Below, piece by piece: positions 33,885-34,020 of a DNA stretch of 34,020 nt. The first letter of the stretch is position 1. Each line of letters opens with the position of its first letter. The stretch lies in NCBI GenBank assembly GCA_022793095.1, contig JAAWCD010000036.1, positions 1-34,020 of the forward strand, given 5' to 3'. This stretch comes from Oscillospiraceae bacterium. GTDB lineage: Bacteria > Bacillota > Clostridia > Oscillospirales > Oscillospiraceae. A program made the translations under genes and the position numbers. The notes under the pieces were generated by a model. It saw only the letters and a program-made list of their open reading frames with translations, made no database searches and was not told the origin of the DNA.

Positions 33885-34020
33885 GAGCCTGTTCAAAATC
33901 TCCTGGCACACCGTCTGAACCGGCCTTTTTCCGTCCTGCGGCGTCAAAAATGCTCGGAATACATCCAGTATTCCTGCGCTTTTTTCCTTGCTGGACGAAA
34001 AAATTCCGGCCCATCCAGCG
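33885..34020. repeat. Palindromic intergenic element, running off the window
   Basis: From GAGCCTGTTCAAAATCTCC (33885) to the end there is no gene. 33921-34010 forms a long imperfect palindrome centred on GGAATAC (33956-33962) and GTATTCC (33968-33974), with outer arms CGGCCTTTTTCCGTCC and GGACGAAAAAATTCCGGC. The form resembles REP- or MITE-like intergenic repeats. No second copy is seen in this window. Confidence 0.45.

Noticed and set aside
1-34020. CRISPR arrays, tRNA or rRNA genes, prophage or integrase genes
   Set aside because: I looked for spaced direct repeats, tRNA-like cloverleaf ends and rRNA signatures and saw none; the only mobile DNA is the transposase remnant and the short palindromic elements.

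Overview
The window reads as a moderately GC-rich chromosomal segment of an anaerobic Clostridia bacterium. Several features point to the Oscillospiraceae (Flavonifractor/Intestinimonas-like): a NifU-type Fe-S scaffold next to an mnmA remnant, a FabK-based type II fatty acid synthesis cluster with a MarR-family regulator, an Fe-S/flavin ene-reductase, many GTG starts and strong AGGAGG ribosome sites. The genus is an inference from gene style, not something the sequence proves.

Layout. 1-900: the tail of a NifS-like cysteine desulfurase, an intact nifU-like gene, then a wrecked mnmA (tRNA 2-thiouridylase) start that stops at a 22-bp perfect inverted repeat. 990-3185: glgX-type glycogen debranching enzyme with its own promoter. 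3304-3682: C-terminal remnant of a Mu-type transposase. 3717-10503 (minus strand): one probable nucleotide operon, promoter - attenuator-like hairpin - carA - carB - unknown lipoprotein - guaA - terminator. 10541-12593 (minus): a monocistronic old-yellow-enzyme-type Fe-S flavoprotein. 12742-14829 (plus): CBS-domain CorC/HlyC membrane protein and an isochorismatase-family hydrolase. 14900-16247 (minus): a flavodoxin-like Fe-S flavoprotein, the C-terminal scar of a lost gene in front of it, and a complete cobalamin riboswitch (promoter, aptamer, mutually exclusive hairpins, terminator) that no longer leads into an intact gene. 16299-21799 (minus): a solute-binding lipoprotein co-transcribed with a 1303-residue hybrid histidine kinase. 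22070-31817 (plus): fatty acid synthesis operon acpP-accB-accC-accD-accA-fabH-fabK-fabD-fabG-fabF-fabZ followed by a MarR-family regulator. 31824-33755 (minus): secreted, membrane-anchored 5'-nucleotidase. 33880-34020: a palindromic intergenic element running off the window.

How the genes work together. The acc genes make malonyl-CoA, FabD loads malonate on the carrier protein, FabH starts the chain, and FabF/FabG/FabZ/FabK run the elongation cycle. The terminal MarR-family gene is the obvious candidate regulator, and an 11-bp inverted repeat at the predicted transcription start is a candidate operator. CarAB supplies carbamoyl phosphate for pyrimidines and arginine, and GuaA makes GMP, so that operon joins two branches of nucleotide synthesis. 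The binding protein and hybrid kinase look like a ligand-sensing pair without a transporter.

The most unusual features are the cobalamin riboswitch with intact switching parts but no intact target gene, the decayed mnmA ending at an inverted repeat, and the binding-protein/hybrid-kinase pair.
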